Shown one piece after another: positions 12,601 through 24,289 of a stretch of DNA of 64,000 nucleotides. Source of the stretch: Fasciola hepatica (lineage: Eukaryota; Platyhelminthes; Trematoda; Plagiorchiida; Fasciolidae); assembly GCA_948099385.1 (NCBI GenBank), contig CANUEZ040000204.1, positions 496,001 through 560,000 on the forward strand, read 5' to 3'. Under the pieces are notes generated by a model, which was given only the letters and a program-made list of their open reading frames with translations, had not been told where the DNA came from and ran no database searches. A program made the position numbers and the translations under genes. The first letter of the stretch is position 1. Every line of letters starts with the position of its first letter.

Positions 12601-14968
12601 TACACTACATGATATAGCACACTCCCCAAACTGGCTTCGGCTTTCAAATTGGCTTTTTACGGTGAGAAACAAATTCTCGCACACCGATCCAATCCTATGT
12701 TCCACCACTTCTCCATTTATGGGCCTAAGTAAAACCAAGCCATTCCCTTATGAAAAATCTACACAAATTGCTGATACAATGCAATTGAGCAGTAGCAGAG
12801 TAGATTTGTATAATATGATTCTCCATGCAGCTTGAACACTGAAGTGACCATTGAAAATGATGGAAGCACTGTACAGCTGTTTGATCCCCTAAGGGAATCA
12901 TGAGCATTGCAAATGGACCGAGTCCACACGGGGACACGTACAAGGGTTGGGGTGAACGATTGTCAATAGAACACCCGAACCACAAGGCTATCCGATATGG
13001 GTCTGAACGCTTTGTTCAACATATACACTACATGATATAGCACACTCCCCAAACTGGCTTCGGCTTTCAAATTGGCTTTTTACGGTGAGAAACAAATTCT
13101 CGCACACCGATCCAATCCTATGTTCCACCACTTCTCCATTTATGGGCCTAAGTAAAACCAAGCCATTCCCTTATGAAAAATCTACACAAATTGCTGATAC
13201 AATGCAATTGAGCAGTAGCAGAGTAGATTTGTATAATATGATTCTCCATGCAGCTTGAACACTGAACTGACCATTGAAAATGATGGAAGCACCGTACAGC
13301 TGTTTGATCCCCTAAGGGAATCATAAGAAATGCAAATGGACCGAGTCCACACGGGGACACGTGCAATGGTTGGGGTGAACGATTGTCAATAGAACACCCG
13401 AACCACAGGACTATCAGATATGGGTCTGAAGTGTTTGTTCATTGTATAACGTTCATGATATAGCACTTTCCCCAAACTGCCTTCGGCTTTCAAATTGGCT
13501 TTTTAGGGTGAGAACCAAATTCTCGCACACAGATCCAATCCTATGTTCCAACACTTCTCCATTTATGGGCCTAAGTGAAACCAAGGCTTTCGCTAATATA
13601 CATTATACAAATATTGCTGATAAAATGCAATTGAGCAGTAGCAGAGTAGATTTGTATAATCTGATTCGCAATGCAGCTTGAACACTGAACTGACCATTGA
13701 AAATTATGGAAGCACTGTACAGCTGTTTGATCCCCTAAGGGAATCATGAGCATTGCAAATGGACCGAGTCCACACGGGGACACGTACAAGGGTTGGGGTG
13801 AACGATTGTCAATAGAACACCCGAAACACAAGGCTATGCGATATGGCTCTGAACGCTTTGTTCAACATATACACTACATGATATAGCACACTCCCCAAAC
13901 TGGCTTCGGCTTTCAAATTGGCTTTTTAGGGTGAGAACCAAATTCTCGCACACCGATCCAATCCTATGTTCCATCACTTCTCCATTTATGGGCCTAAGTT
14001 CAACCAAGGCATTCCCTTATGAAAAATCTACGCAAATTGCTGATACAATGCAATTGAGCAGTAGCAGAGTAGATTTGTATAATCTGATTCGCAATGCAGC
14101 TCGAACCCTGAAGTGACCATTGAAAATGATGGAAGCACTGTAGAGCTGTTTGATCCCCTAAGGGAATCATGAGCATTGCAAATGGACCGAGTCCACACGG
14201 GGACACGTACAAGGGTTGGGGTGAACGATTGTCAATAGAACACCCGAACCACAGGACTATCAGATATGGGTCTGAAGTCTTTGTTCATTGTATAACGTTC
14301 ATGATATAGCACTTTCCCCAAACTGCCTTCGGCTTTCAAATTGGCTTTTTACGGTGAGAACCAAATTCTTGCACACCGATCCAATCCTATGTTCCATCAC
14401 TTCTCCATTTATGGGCCTAAGTTCAACCAAGGCAATCCCTTATGAACAATCCACACGAATTGCTGATACAATGCAATTGAGCAGTAGCAGAGTAGATTTG
14501 TATAATATGATTCTCCATGCAGCTTGGACACTGAACTGACCATTGAAAATTATGGAAGCACTGTACAGCTGTTTGATCCCCTAAGGGAATCATGAGCATT
14601 GCAAATGGACCGAGTCCACACGGGGACACGTACAAGGGTTGGGGTGAACGATTGTCAATAGAACACCCGAACCACAATGCTATCGATATGGGTCTCAACG
14701 CTTTGTTCAACATATACACTACATGATATAGCACACTCCCCAAACTGGCTTCGGCTTTCAAATTGGCTTTTTACGGTGAGAACCAAATTCTCGCACACCG
14801 ATCCAATCCTATGTTCCATCACTTCGCCATTTATGGGCCTAAGTAAAAACAAGGCATTCCCTTATGAACAATCCACACTAATTGCTGATAAAATGCAATT
14901 GAGCAGTAGCAGAGTAGATTTGTATAATCTGATTCTCCATGCAGCTTGAACACTGAACTGACCATTTA

Positions 14969-15000
14969 GATAGGGCACTCATATTTCGATAGGTCACTCA
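14969..15000. repeat. Short duplicated motif at the satellite/palindrome junction
   Basis: GATAGGGCACTCATATTTC is followed immediately by the imperfect copy GATAGGTCACTCATAATTT. The right outer end of the palindrome (31,451-31,458) carries a single complement of this motif, GCCCTATC. The left edge has therefore gained a copy or the right edge has lost one. The duplication lies directly against the last satellite base and marks the breakpoint region. Confidence 0.8.
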
Positions 15001-17267
15001 TAATTTGTTGGGGCAAGTGCACAGTTCATTACACGTTATATTCATGTTCATACGTATATCCAATATACATATATATCTGATGGAACTCTACAAATCGGCT
15101 ACTGTTATTCATAAAAAACCGTTTACGAGACACACTCAAACTGCAGTTAGATTGGGTGCTGACTTGTTTTGGGCATTTCACCAGGATATAATAGAAGAAG
15201 AAATAAAATGACTCTTTTCAACCAAATGGCTTACCACGCCGCAATCATATGCACTCTTTTATAACTCTCGCAAGATTGTGATAGAAAAACAGGAGCCGCT
15301 ACAAAATGTGAACCATACTGATGTTGCTATAGAACTATAATGTCGTGAATTGAGTCATGACACAATGGGCATTATATTCGTTTGTGCCCGCAAGTTGCAT
15401 GTGTTATAGAGCTATCAGTGAACTGATGTTACAGGGTATCACACAATCACTTCCGACCTGTCATTCGTCCTGTATTTGTATTTGAATCTGTAGCACACAT
15501 TTCGCGATTGCACTATCTGTGCAAATCATGCGGGTGAGGTGTAAGATTACAGCTCGTCGATTGGGAATGCACTCGACCGCACCGAGTCAGGTTTAGAAGA
15601 GCAGCAGCTAGTGTTACTTGATTTGCTCTTCGGTGGGGCAAGTGTGTATAAGTCCTCCTCTAAATTCTTGGAAACTATAAGGAAATACGTCCAAATGCGG
15701 GCTGGCAAGCTGCACATGTTTTGGATTGGTCATGTGCATACAACACTGCAGTACTGTTATTAATTGTCCAGTGGGACCAGTAAACTTTGAGCCATTTTAC
15801 CCTGGGCTTTCATTCTAGCTACCGGATTTGATTCGTTTGCTCTGATATGCTTACAGAGATTGATGCCGCGGGAAACTATTTTCTTCACCTGGTAAAATTA
15901 CAAATAAAGTAATAAATAACTAAGAATAATAAATATCAAGCTTTTGCTACTCACCGCCTCTTGTATCTTGAACAGATGGCCACTCGTGATTATGTGAAAA
16001 AAAAGTATAAACTAAAAACTCTTCATATATTTATATTGCCGAACGGGTATTTCTCAGGATACATCTGAGTAATTATGTACCTACAATCCTTCTTCGTTGT
16101 TTGGTGCACGGTGCAAACTCTATTCAAATAGCTAGTCAACTCCTTAAACAGTCCCAAGAACAATCAAAACAACTTGTGCCGTTCTTTTCATAGTGGATCA
16201 AATAATAAAAGATGCATATCGTCATAAGTATATGAGAGTTATGTCGATATAACAGTGATGCTTATTATCATGGACGCTGTACAAGCTAAAGTACACGCCA
16301 AAGAATAGAAACCCGTGCTATTTTGTCAAGTATGGACGTCTGAAAGTTCTCTCGGTACAACTCGACTTTGAATTGCTTTTTAGATTCAGTTGATATGACA
16401 CGATTCTCACTTCTGATAAGGCAAATCAAACAATCAATAGGTGTTTCTATGAGTTTTAGTGCTCAGCACACAGTCAATGATGAATAGGGAGCTGTTCCAC
16501 TTAACAAGCAAAATCAAGAAAAATATAGATATTTTTTGGGAGGTTGAACATATTCAGTCGCATGTTCTTAGTTGAAAACTGTCAAAGGTGTAAGGTATTC
16601 TCTTTTCAGAGAATTCCTCTTCCAGAAAATATGTCCATCTTATGTATCAATTTACTTGCCAATGACGTGTTCTATTTTGGTCAATGGCGCTCCTTCATTC
16701 TAACTCAAAATAAGTAATGTTATAGAAATCTTCAACGTTCAAATCAGGAATCATTACATGCTTGATTTGGGATTTAAATTGTCATTCCTGAATACTTCAG
16801 ACAAAAATTTAAATTTTCATTTATAATAAATGTGGCCTTTTAATTGAACAAATGATATCCCCGGTAGGATTTCAAAGCACGCTCCACCAGGTGGTTCGTT
16901 GTGTTGCCACCACCGACAGTGTATTACACAGCGGGGATCTAACGCGTTCTGCTCTTTAATGTCCATTTACTAATTCTCCTAGCCAATTTTCGCGTCCAGG
17001 ATTTTCCGTTTACCAGCTGTTTTTATCATATCAATAAATTACCAAGCACCGTGCAGCTCCACTGAAGAGATGATTCGTTTACGCACTGTGTGAGCAAGGC
17101 AAAGCCGTTCAGAACCATCGTAAATTGAGTGGAGCAACAAGTGTGAGCAAAATATAAAAGTACATAACTGTGCCTTGCCTGATCCTAAATCCAGCTATAT
17201 CAAAGGATTCACTGCCCCAGACACATTTAGGTTCGAAATACGTGACCGAACCAAAACAGTGCATAGT

Positions 17268-17980
17268 ACGGCTGGGTGTAACAGAAATATGGTGGAACAA
17301 GCTGTTACCCAGGTGTGTAAAACATTGGTTCATATAGACACATGAACAAAATCTATGAGGGTATTTTCATTATGAATAGGGAAATGGGTTAGGCATTGTA
17401 TGTTCTAACATATGCGTCTGTGTCGCAGTGGTCGAAATTTTCTCGGGCGATTTTGTGAGGAAGTCACTACAGGTATGAATGAGTTGACGAATGGATGAAT
17501 AGGTGAATCAGCTAACGAGTGAATCAATATAATGTGTTCATGTGAAAAGCTGGGCGTAAATTTCATTGGTTTACACGGTAACCAGAATATTATTGTCCGG
17601 AATTACTCCATGCACAAACCGTACATCGACGAATGCTGGCAAGCTTGCAATTATCTTCAGAAGGATCTTGGTGCATTTACGAAGCCATTTTTTATCGCTC
17701 ATTCAAATAACACGCATTTTGGATATTGAATGGATCACTGGAAACGTCATTCATTTATAATCCTATTGTAACGGGAACAAACTACCATCTGTTGGTGTAC
17801 TGGTTGGCTCCAACCCCTTTGAATGTGGGTTTTACTCAGCACTGGAATTGGCATCTTTACAGTTAAAATATTCATCGTTGCCTAATCAACATTACCAAGC
17901 TTGGCGTTGTGGAATGCCTTGTGATACGCTGCCCAATTTCCACGGACCTCTGGCTGACCTCTGAGGAATATCTCGAAAGA
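17268..17980. other. Segment present only in the left arm (about 710 bp)
   Basis: The two arms match up to GTGCATAGT at 17,267 and again from AAAATATTACC near 17,980. Between these points the left arm has about 710 bp, while the right arm has roughly 11 bp reading, in left-arm orientation, GCATAGAATAA. The right arm thereby shows a TGCATAG tandem duplication at the joint, which looks like repair filler and favours a deletion in the right arm over an insertion here. The segment includes a loose run of TGAATNAG-like words around 17,475-17,530 and no recognisable gene. Confidence 0.85.
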
Positions 17981-19429
17981 AAATATTACCCCAAAGGAGA
18001 AAGGGTCCACTGGGAGCCTAAATAAAACGCAAAACACCGTGCTTAGAAAAGTTTTCAGAAAAAACAGCTCAGCAAACATTGTTCAGCCAACCATGATTCG
18101 TCTATAAGTTACTTCAGTATTTGGGAAATCGCCATGCAACAGTGGTCCAGTGCATCCGTGGACATTCAAAAATGCTGTAGGATTAGTCGGTAGAAGCAAT
18201 TTACTGTATTCCACCCGGAAATGCCGAAGATGGGCACAAAATGGCATCATCAGAATTCACCTTTAGTAGTTGAAGTCGTTTTGGTATTCAATGGTTTTCC
18301 GAAGAACTACTGTTATTCACCAAACAAACGCACTCGATGCAGAACTGTTTCTTTCTTTACCACGGTAAATCTTAGTAAGCGCTTTCGGCAACAATGAAAA
18401 ACAAATCCTCAAATAATTTGTTCCATTTAACAACAAAGTTGCAAACAGTTATAGTAAGTCTAGTAATTTTTCAACGCGTATACCTTTATCTCTGACTCAC
18501 CTTTGAGTGTCACCGTAGTCTCTGACCTGTGTGGATGATCTTGTGACGTGAGCTGGGATTGCCAACCGTAATTTCAGTAGTCTTCAGTTTACACCAGTAT
18601 CAATGGACTTAATCTGATCTCTCGCTTTCATGCGTAGCCTTCAGTCCATGTCGCATTCAGTAGGGCAAACTCGGCTTTTGACCAAATTCCACCCACAGCC
18701 GAGTACTGTTTTCAAGGAAATCAGTGTGTGGGGTGAATGATCTTCGGTCTGGGACGTGAAGCCTCAATGACGCTATAGCCTGATTGACCAACACGTGCTG
18801 TTCACGTGGTGGCTGATCCCAAAAACATTCGCCGGTAAAGAGCCCAACCTCACCTATCCATTCCGGCCCATGTACACCATCATCTGGTTGCAGACACTGC
18901 AATGAGTGTCACTTTCATAGTTTCTGCCTGTTGAAGCGCAACTGATACAAACACCTTTCCCTGTTCGGAAACAAATGTGATATGTGTCAACCCCAGAGCA
19001 TCCAAGAAACATGAGTCCCCAGTCAGCTCTAGCTGCCTGCCTGTTCTGACAAGTCATCCGTCCATAACATGACGACTGCAAGTACCTAAATGTTGGAAGC
19101 TTGTAAATGTTTAGACCAATGGCCAGTGTGCTCGCATCCAACAGGACTCTTTGTCCGAAATCTTAAACAGATCGGAGAAAATATAGAATGAAAGCGGTCG
19201 GACAGAAACCCAGCCTCAACAAAATTTTTTCACTCGAGCTCAATGGGCCAGAACTGATTTTATTACAGCCTTTTATGAGAGGGACATTTCTGCAACCTGC
19301 ATTGTCAACAAATCCTATATAAACCTAGGATTAGCTGGACTAAATCGATAGAAAATTTAATTTTTTAGCAGTTTATGCAACCAAATGAAAACAACATCTG
19401 CATCTCCGTAAAAAAATCAGTTACTATGA

Positions 19430-20960
19430 CGATTTACCAAAATTTTCAAAGACAAACGGTCTCTGTACATAGACTGAAGCTATTCTCCAGCTAAAAAGAT
19501 GTGGCCGACCTTTGTCTTGATCAAAACCGCTGGTCCCATGCGCCACACTAAGGCTTATCCATCCAGGACTAAAGTAACTCGAAGACCTTGTTATTCCGAT
19601 TCCCGATACCGTCCCAAGTTGGGCCGTTCCAACTGTGATTGTACTCAAGCAAAGCGGCTCAGTTAGATTATGCACCGACTTTTCTACTGACCCCAGTTTG
19701 ACATTTTAATACATGTGTTAACCAATCCCAGTGGCAGAAGATATGTTCATACAAGTATAACGCATTGGATGTTTCGCGAAGCTTGACATGGCTGAAGCAT
19801 ACTTCTGGCTAGAAATCACCCCACAATCTAGATCGCACCTGACAACCATTAAGCAGTGGGGTCTTCATCAATTCACGGGAATTCAGTTCGGTGTGGAAAT
19901 GGTTCCGGCTGTATTTGAAAGGGTGGTAGACACCACGGTTGCTAAATCTCTTGCTACAGCTGCGTGTCATGACGATATCCTATACGTTGAACAGTCTTCA
20001 GAATAAATTTGCCGAAGTCTCGTTGACGTCCAGAAACGTGTCCGAAATTTAAGTTTGCGCCTCAAACCCGAAAAACATCAATTCCTCCTGATTTTTTCAG
20101 CGACTGGGAAATATTTTTTGATGCCACTGGGATGCAGCACGCCCCCGGAAACATCTGCTAGGTGGAGCAAAGCTCGCGCCACACGACGAGTCATCCGTAA
20201 GATCGTTATCAGACATAATCAGCTAATACAGTGCATCCATACCTGATCTACACCGAGTACGTGCGCCACTCGCCCATTTGCTCCAAAACGACACCCAATG
20301 GAGTTGATCGAAACCGGGACAGATAAGCTAAAAGCATCAAAAACAAATGCTGACATTCGAAATATTTCTGACACAGTACGACGTGAGACTACTTCTCGCG
20401 GTGGATGACGATGGGTTCATCATGGTATCATTGTCTTTCTCTGTCATACCATTCCCAATGGGTCGGAAACGCTGTGGCACATGCCTCCCACGGTCTAACG
20501 CTGTTTCAGAAGAACTACGAACAGAGAAAAAAGAGGCATTGGCACTCATATTTGCGACCAAGTATTTTCACAAAATATTTTTGGTCATGACTTTCTTTAG
20601 ATCATGGATTGTACTTCGCTGTTGTCAATTTTCGAAAGAGAAACACTTTCTGGAACTTGAAGTTGGGAAGAAACAACCACAATTTTTATCAAAATTTTGT
20701 TAGAATATTCCACAGTGGTGTGTCTGCCGTTTATTACACATGGCATGTTTACTGTTTTTGCTGGCCGATAACCATGTCCGTCGAAATCACATGATTATCC
20801 ACTGCATCCACCAGTTCAATTGCGAATGCATTTGAGAGAAGAATGACGGCACTGCGAAACGCATTTCATTTGCGTAATACGAGCTCAAGCAAATCTCAAC
20901 AATGGCACATAATATCAAACTTTTTTCTCGCACGGAATCTTTACGATCGTTATAAATACA
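19430..20960 (+). pseudogene. Ty3/Gypsy (CsRn1-like) pol relic: RT and RNase H, left arm
   Basis: One frame reads VPTVIVLKQSGSVRLCTDFS near 19,625-19,685, then PIPVAEDMF. It continues as FAKLDMAEAYFWLEI at 19,771, FGVEMVPAVFERVVD near 19,890, and the catalytic box CHDDILY near 19,967. These are successive reverse-transcriptase motifs. The two catalytic aspartates remain but the usual Tyr-Leu before them is Cys-His. Weak similarity extends upstream to about 19,430. Downstream, RLKPEKHQFLL follows after a frame change. RNase H traces then appear in alternating frames: FLTQYDVRLLLAVDDD, GNAVAHASHGLTLFQKNYEQ and EALALIFATKYFHK, ending near LLSIF at about 20,630. Several in-frame stops and at least three frameshifts make it non-functional. 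Integrase, protease, gag and LTRs were not recognised. The element would have encoded retrotransposition enzymes. The CsRn1-type placement rests on motif style. Confidence 0.85.
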
Positions 20961-22857
20961 TTTCTAATGTGTGCACATTTGCACTGTTGTATCGCTATGA
21001 GGGGCTGAAAAAGCATGAATTGGTAGGTAATACTGCCATGTGTCTGGGCTATTCTAGCGAGTCGTATTGGGTTGATGCAGGCAACAACAAATCATTGTCG
21101 ACAGCTACATAGAGAAGTTCTGAAAAATTCTCAGCTGATCGATTTCACTAACTAATCTTTCCACTAGGTCAGAATACATGTTTCTCAAAAAACTATCTTG
21201 CTGGAGAATGATTCACATGTTGCAACATGACGGACATAATAAAGTGTCCCTCATCATCAAATAGCACCAAGTTCCAATAATTCCGAGTCCTTTTATGTGC
21301 CTTTCGAGAACAACTTGCATGCGGCCCTTTGCGCAAATCGAATATTGGTCGTACCCTGTGGATGAAGTTAAAACCGTGTTCCCAGTTTCCGTATGTAACG
21401 AGGCTGTTGAAGAGTATTTTGAAATATTGGCTTTCTAAACTTGACCCCCGAAGAATCAACGTTATACCGGTATTTATCCGTCGATAATCTTAGTTTCACG
21501 GCAACGTTTGCTGACCGAGATAGGGTCTAGGTAATCAGGCCTAACACCCACAGCCTTGGTCGATTTTCCGTAATTTGCCTACTGACAATTGGGAGAGTAG
21601 CCCTGTGCAGAATACAGTTTAAATGAGCTAAGACAATTTTTCGGAATGTATTCACGATATCATGAGCACACCAAACATAACACAAACCGCGTTTCAAAAT
21701 ATCGCCTGAATGTGATCCAAACAAATATCGACAGCTATTTGAGAGATTTCCCCTTGATTTTAAAGGCTCAAGGCCTTCGACCACCAGCAATTGCGAACAG
21801 TTAGCTGCGATTGATAGGTCCTCCTGTTTTTATCTTTGTTCGCTTGTTGGAATGTGTCGGCAACCACGGTAATGAGGTGTCTGTATTCAGTTTGTACTCA
21901 TCACTATTTTCACTCACATAAACTCCATTTGGGTATCTTTTTCACGTTTTTGGGGCTAAGGCCGTTTGTGCGAGATATGCACAGCACGAGAGTGTTGAAA
22001 TGGTACTATATGAAAGGTCATCTTTCTCTGGTTGGAAACGAGGATCCTGCCAATTTGATATGATGGTCAGTATTTTCAGACTTGCTTCATTAAGCAAGTT
22101 CAGTGTTGTACGACATACTGGAAAGAGAACGTGGTATAAGGAAAATGTCTTGCAGGCTTGAAGATCCACTGTACTATATCGATAATCCAATTATGATCTG
22201 CTGGTAGATGAAATGGATCTCATCATTGCCAAACCCATGGTATACGCTTGTGGACGTGCCCAATAACAGGATACAATATATAATCCTCCATCTTTTGCAC
22301 CCTTTAGGCAATATTTCTGATGCAAAACTCTGAAAACACCTCAGAAATTGTATCAGACCATGATTAACACCATCCACCAAATTAGAATCACCTATCCAGA
22401 ACGATCAAAGCAATGTACATATTCGGAAGCTTTTTTGAAATAAAAACTTTTGGTCGTGAAGAAAGCTGTTTTATCTTTCTCAAACAGGGTCACTCATTAG
22501 CATATATTTGGGCAAAATTTGTAAGACTTAACAGTAGCTGCCCGTCGAGTCCTGCCCACAGTAAATCACCTGATATAATCTCATGGTGTATGGTCCTATT
22601 CCTCGTTCAAGGTCATATACCAGTTCTGCCAAACACTTACTCGATGGTCACGCTTGAAAAGCGGAAATATTGTTTCACTGATACAAATGATCAGTTTCCA
22701 GTTTTGTACTTTCAAACTCCTATTCAAATTGCCTACTAGAGAAGGGGAATCTGAATACACCGTGCGGATGGAGTCTGGATAGGGCAATGGATTAGGAGGG
22801 ACAACTACCGAACAGAACCGATAAGAGTGGAGATACCTAAAGTAAGCGTCCGATGGC

Positions 22858-24289
22858 CTACGCTTTACCACTGCGTGATATCCGGTTTTCTGGACTTCTT
22901 GAATAATCCCCTTCACTTTTGGGATTTATGATCCAATTGCTTGCTTTCCAAGCTGACAGGATTTGCTACAGGGAATGGCTGGGGTGGGAAAGAATCATCT
23001 TGGCGAATATTTTGCGCAACTACGTTTTCGAATCGCAAACGTCGAAGATAGGAGAGCCCATGGGAGTCATTGAGACAAGACTTTTGATGGCCAGGCCGTC
23101 GCGTGGTGTGATGAAATCTCTCCCAAGTAGACCAGGAAAAATAATAAAATAGCGATAGGCTAAGATGAGAAGAAAATGTTCACGAGAAAGCCTGAGTTGT
23201 TAGTCAACAGACTTGATGAACTTGCATCAACTTTAGTACTTCCAGTTCCATTGAAGAAGTTGACTTTCAGTCACGAGAGTAATGAAATCAGAGAGTCAAA
23301 GTACTACAGCCTTGAAAGAGGTAGCGAACGTGGAACCAAATCAAATGCGGATGATTAGTCGGGGTAAATACACTGGACGGTTCCCATGAAGGTTTTTTTT
23401 AGATGATATGACCAAATGAATCAACTGTTGGTTGTTTACGCAAACCGATGCCGTCCATGGGGAACAACAAAACGGGAGTGTATTCGACTGACGATAGCGC
23501 GCTCGATCAACTTGGGCAAAGAATAAGTGATGGCGATGGGACGAAAATGTTTTGGCAAAATTTAGAAATTGGAGCGTTTCAGAATAAGTATTAGTGTCAC
23601 GAGTTTACAAGGGGTGAGATTAGCACAAGCATTCAATATTTGTTGAAGAAGAAAGCCGTAATTCCGGACAGCTAGCTTGCTGGTAATTCGAGCATAGTAG
23701 AGGATAAACTGTTTTCATCTATATCCGAAGCTGATTTTAAGGTTCATATAACTTGAAGGAGCAGAAGGAAAGCAGAATTTTAGGGTATCCGATGAAGGAT
23801 GAATAAACACTAGGTACGGGCTGCCAAAAGTTTTATCGCTCTTCTCGTCCACTCAGAAGCCGGATTTCATGCCAGAGCAGTTTTTCATTGGAACGATAGA
23901 ACTGGTGGACAAGGGTCGTATTCAGCCTACGTATATCTTGTTCCATCTAAATGGAGTATCGTTTCATCAAAGCCTGGTAGTGTGTTTTGTGATCATGTAC
24001 TTGTAGCCGTTTCAGCGATTTCAGCAATGAAGCAGCTATCTTTTCATTGTTAAAAAGTAGTATCTAGAAGGCAACGTGAGCAAATCTAGTGAGCAAAGAG
24101 AGTAGTCGAAATTAAACCAAACAGAAATAATAGAGGTGGATTTTTGAAGTAGGGTAATGATAGTGAGTGACAGGTTCCCAGAAATGTCTTCTATTTTTGT
24201 CCTGATGTGTGAACACTGGGCTGATCGTGAATAAATTTACGATCTGATACTAAATAGAGTGATGACACTTGTTGAAACAGGAGCTCTTA
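22858..24289. other. Single-copy spacer at the centre of the palindrome
   Basis: This 1.43-kb stretch separates the two arms and has no counterpart elsewhere in the window. It begins just after the last paired base on the left and ends where pairing resumes on the right. It contains a degraded non-LTR reverse-transcriptase fragment on the minus strand. The short plus-strand frames at 22,919-23,152 and 23,176-23,358 do not resemble any family I know, and the second lies antisense to the RT trace. Confidence 0.9.
23270..23620 (-). pseudogene. Non-LTR reverse-transcriptase fragment in the spacer
   Basis: Read on the minus strand, the translation contains KHFRPIAITYSLPKLIERAI at about 23,555-23,495. 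It is followed after roughly 64 residues by IYPD, a stop and SSAFDLVPRSLPLSRL around 23,365-23,305. These fit two successive reverse-transcriptase blocks: the FRP(I/V) block and catalytic motif A with the AFD aspartate (23,340-23,348). The spacing is normal for non-LTR elements. A stop interrupts motif A and another lies between the two blocks. The catalytic YxDD region was not found. The fragment is isolated and degraded. It lies outside both arms, so it was either never duplicated or belongs to the sequence around which the palindrome formed. Confidence 0.55.

Larger units (their letters stand above)
1..14966. repeat. 423-bp satellite array, about 35.4 head-to-tail monomers
   Basis: The same sequence recurs with an exact 423-bp period. 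The anchor ATGGGCCTAAG and the palindrome-like block TGATCCCCTAAGGGAATCA reappear in register from the first to the last monomer. The only net length change I found is one missing base in the last complete unit, near 14,685. The array is cut by the window's left edge and ends at 14,966, where the monomer sequence ACCATTGAAAA is replaced by ACCATTTAGAT. Monomers differ by scattered substitutions that define mixed subfamilies. Short reading frames of 60-86 codons repeat in each monomer only because 423 is divisible by three. They are stop-limited, overlap on both strands and resemble no protein family I know, so I treat the array as non-coding. Related dispersed copies occur near 37.6, 50.6 and 52.4-52.9 kb. 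Confidence 0.98.
14983..22857 (+). repeat. Left arm of giant inverted repeat (about 7.9 kb)
   Basis: This segment is the reverse complement of 24,290-31,463. Coordinates of paired bases sum to 47,147 for the inner part (about 17,980-22,857) and to 46,446 for the outer part (14,983-17,267). The 701-bp shift comes from a segment present only in this arm. Across the inner 4 kb the translated frames match the other arm almost residue for residue, and I found one base difference, near 21,968. Mismatches are denser at the outer rim (about six in the first 100 bp). The inner edge falls after GTCCGA at 22,853. The arm carries a disabled Gypsy pol on the plus strand. Other frames in the arm are short, and I recognise no gene in them. 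Confidence 0.97.

Noticed and set aside
1..14966. Repeated 60-86 codon reading frames on both strands of the satellite, possibly a tandem repeat protein
   Set aside because: Frames recur only because the monomer length is divisible by three. Each is closed by stops in every monomer, frames on both strands are equally open, and substitutions do not favour any one frame.
1..14966. CRISPR-like or other prokaryotic repeat array
   Set aside because: The repeat unit is 423 bp with no short spacers, and the surrounding elements are eukaryotic retrotransposons and SINEs.
15008..15646. Two GGGGCAAGTG sites about 626 bp apart in the left arm as LTR or direct-repeat ends
   Set aside because: Only about 12 bases match. 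Matches of this length are expected many times by chance in the window.
18854..19141. Cys-rich minus-strand frame (95 codons, and its mirror at 28,006-28,293) as a zinc-finger gene
   Set aside because: It lies upstream of and antisense to the Gypsy pol relic, the cysteine spacing fits no known finger, and its presence in both arms only reflects the inverted repeat.
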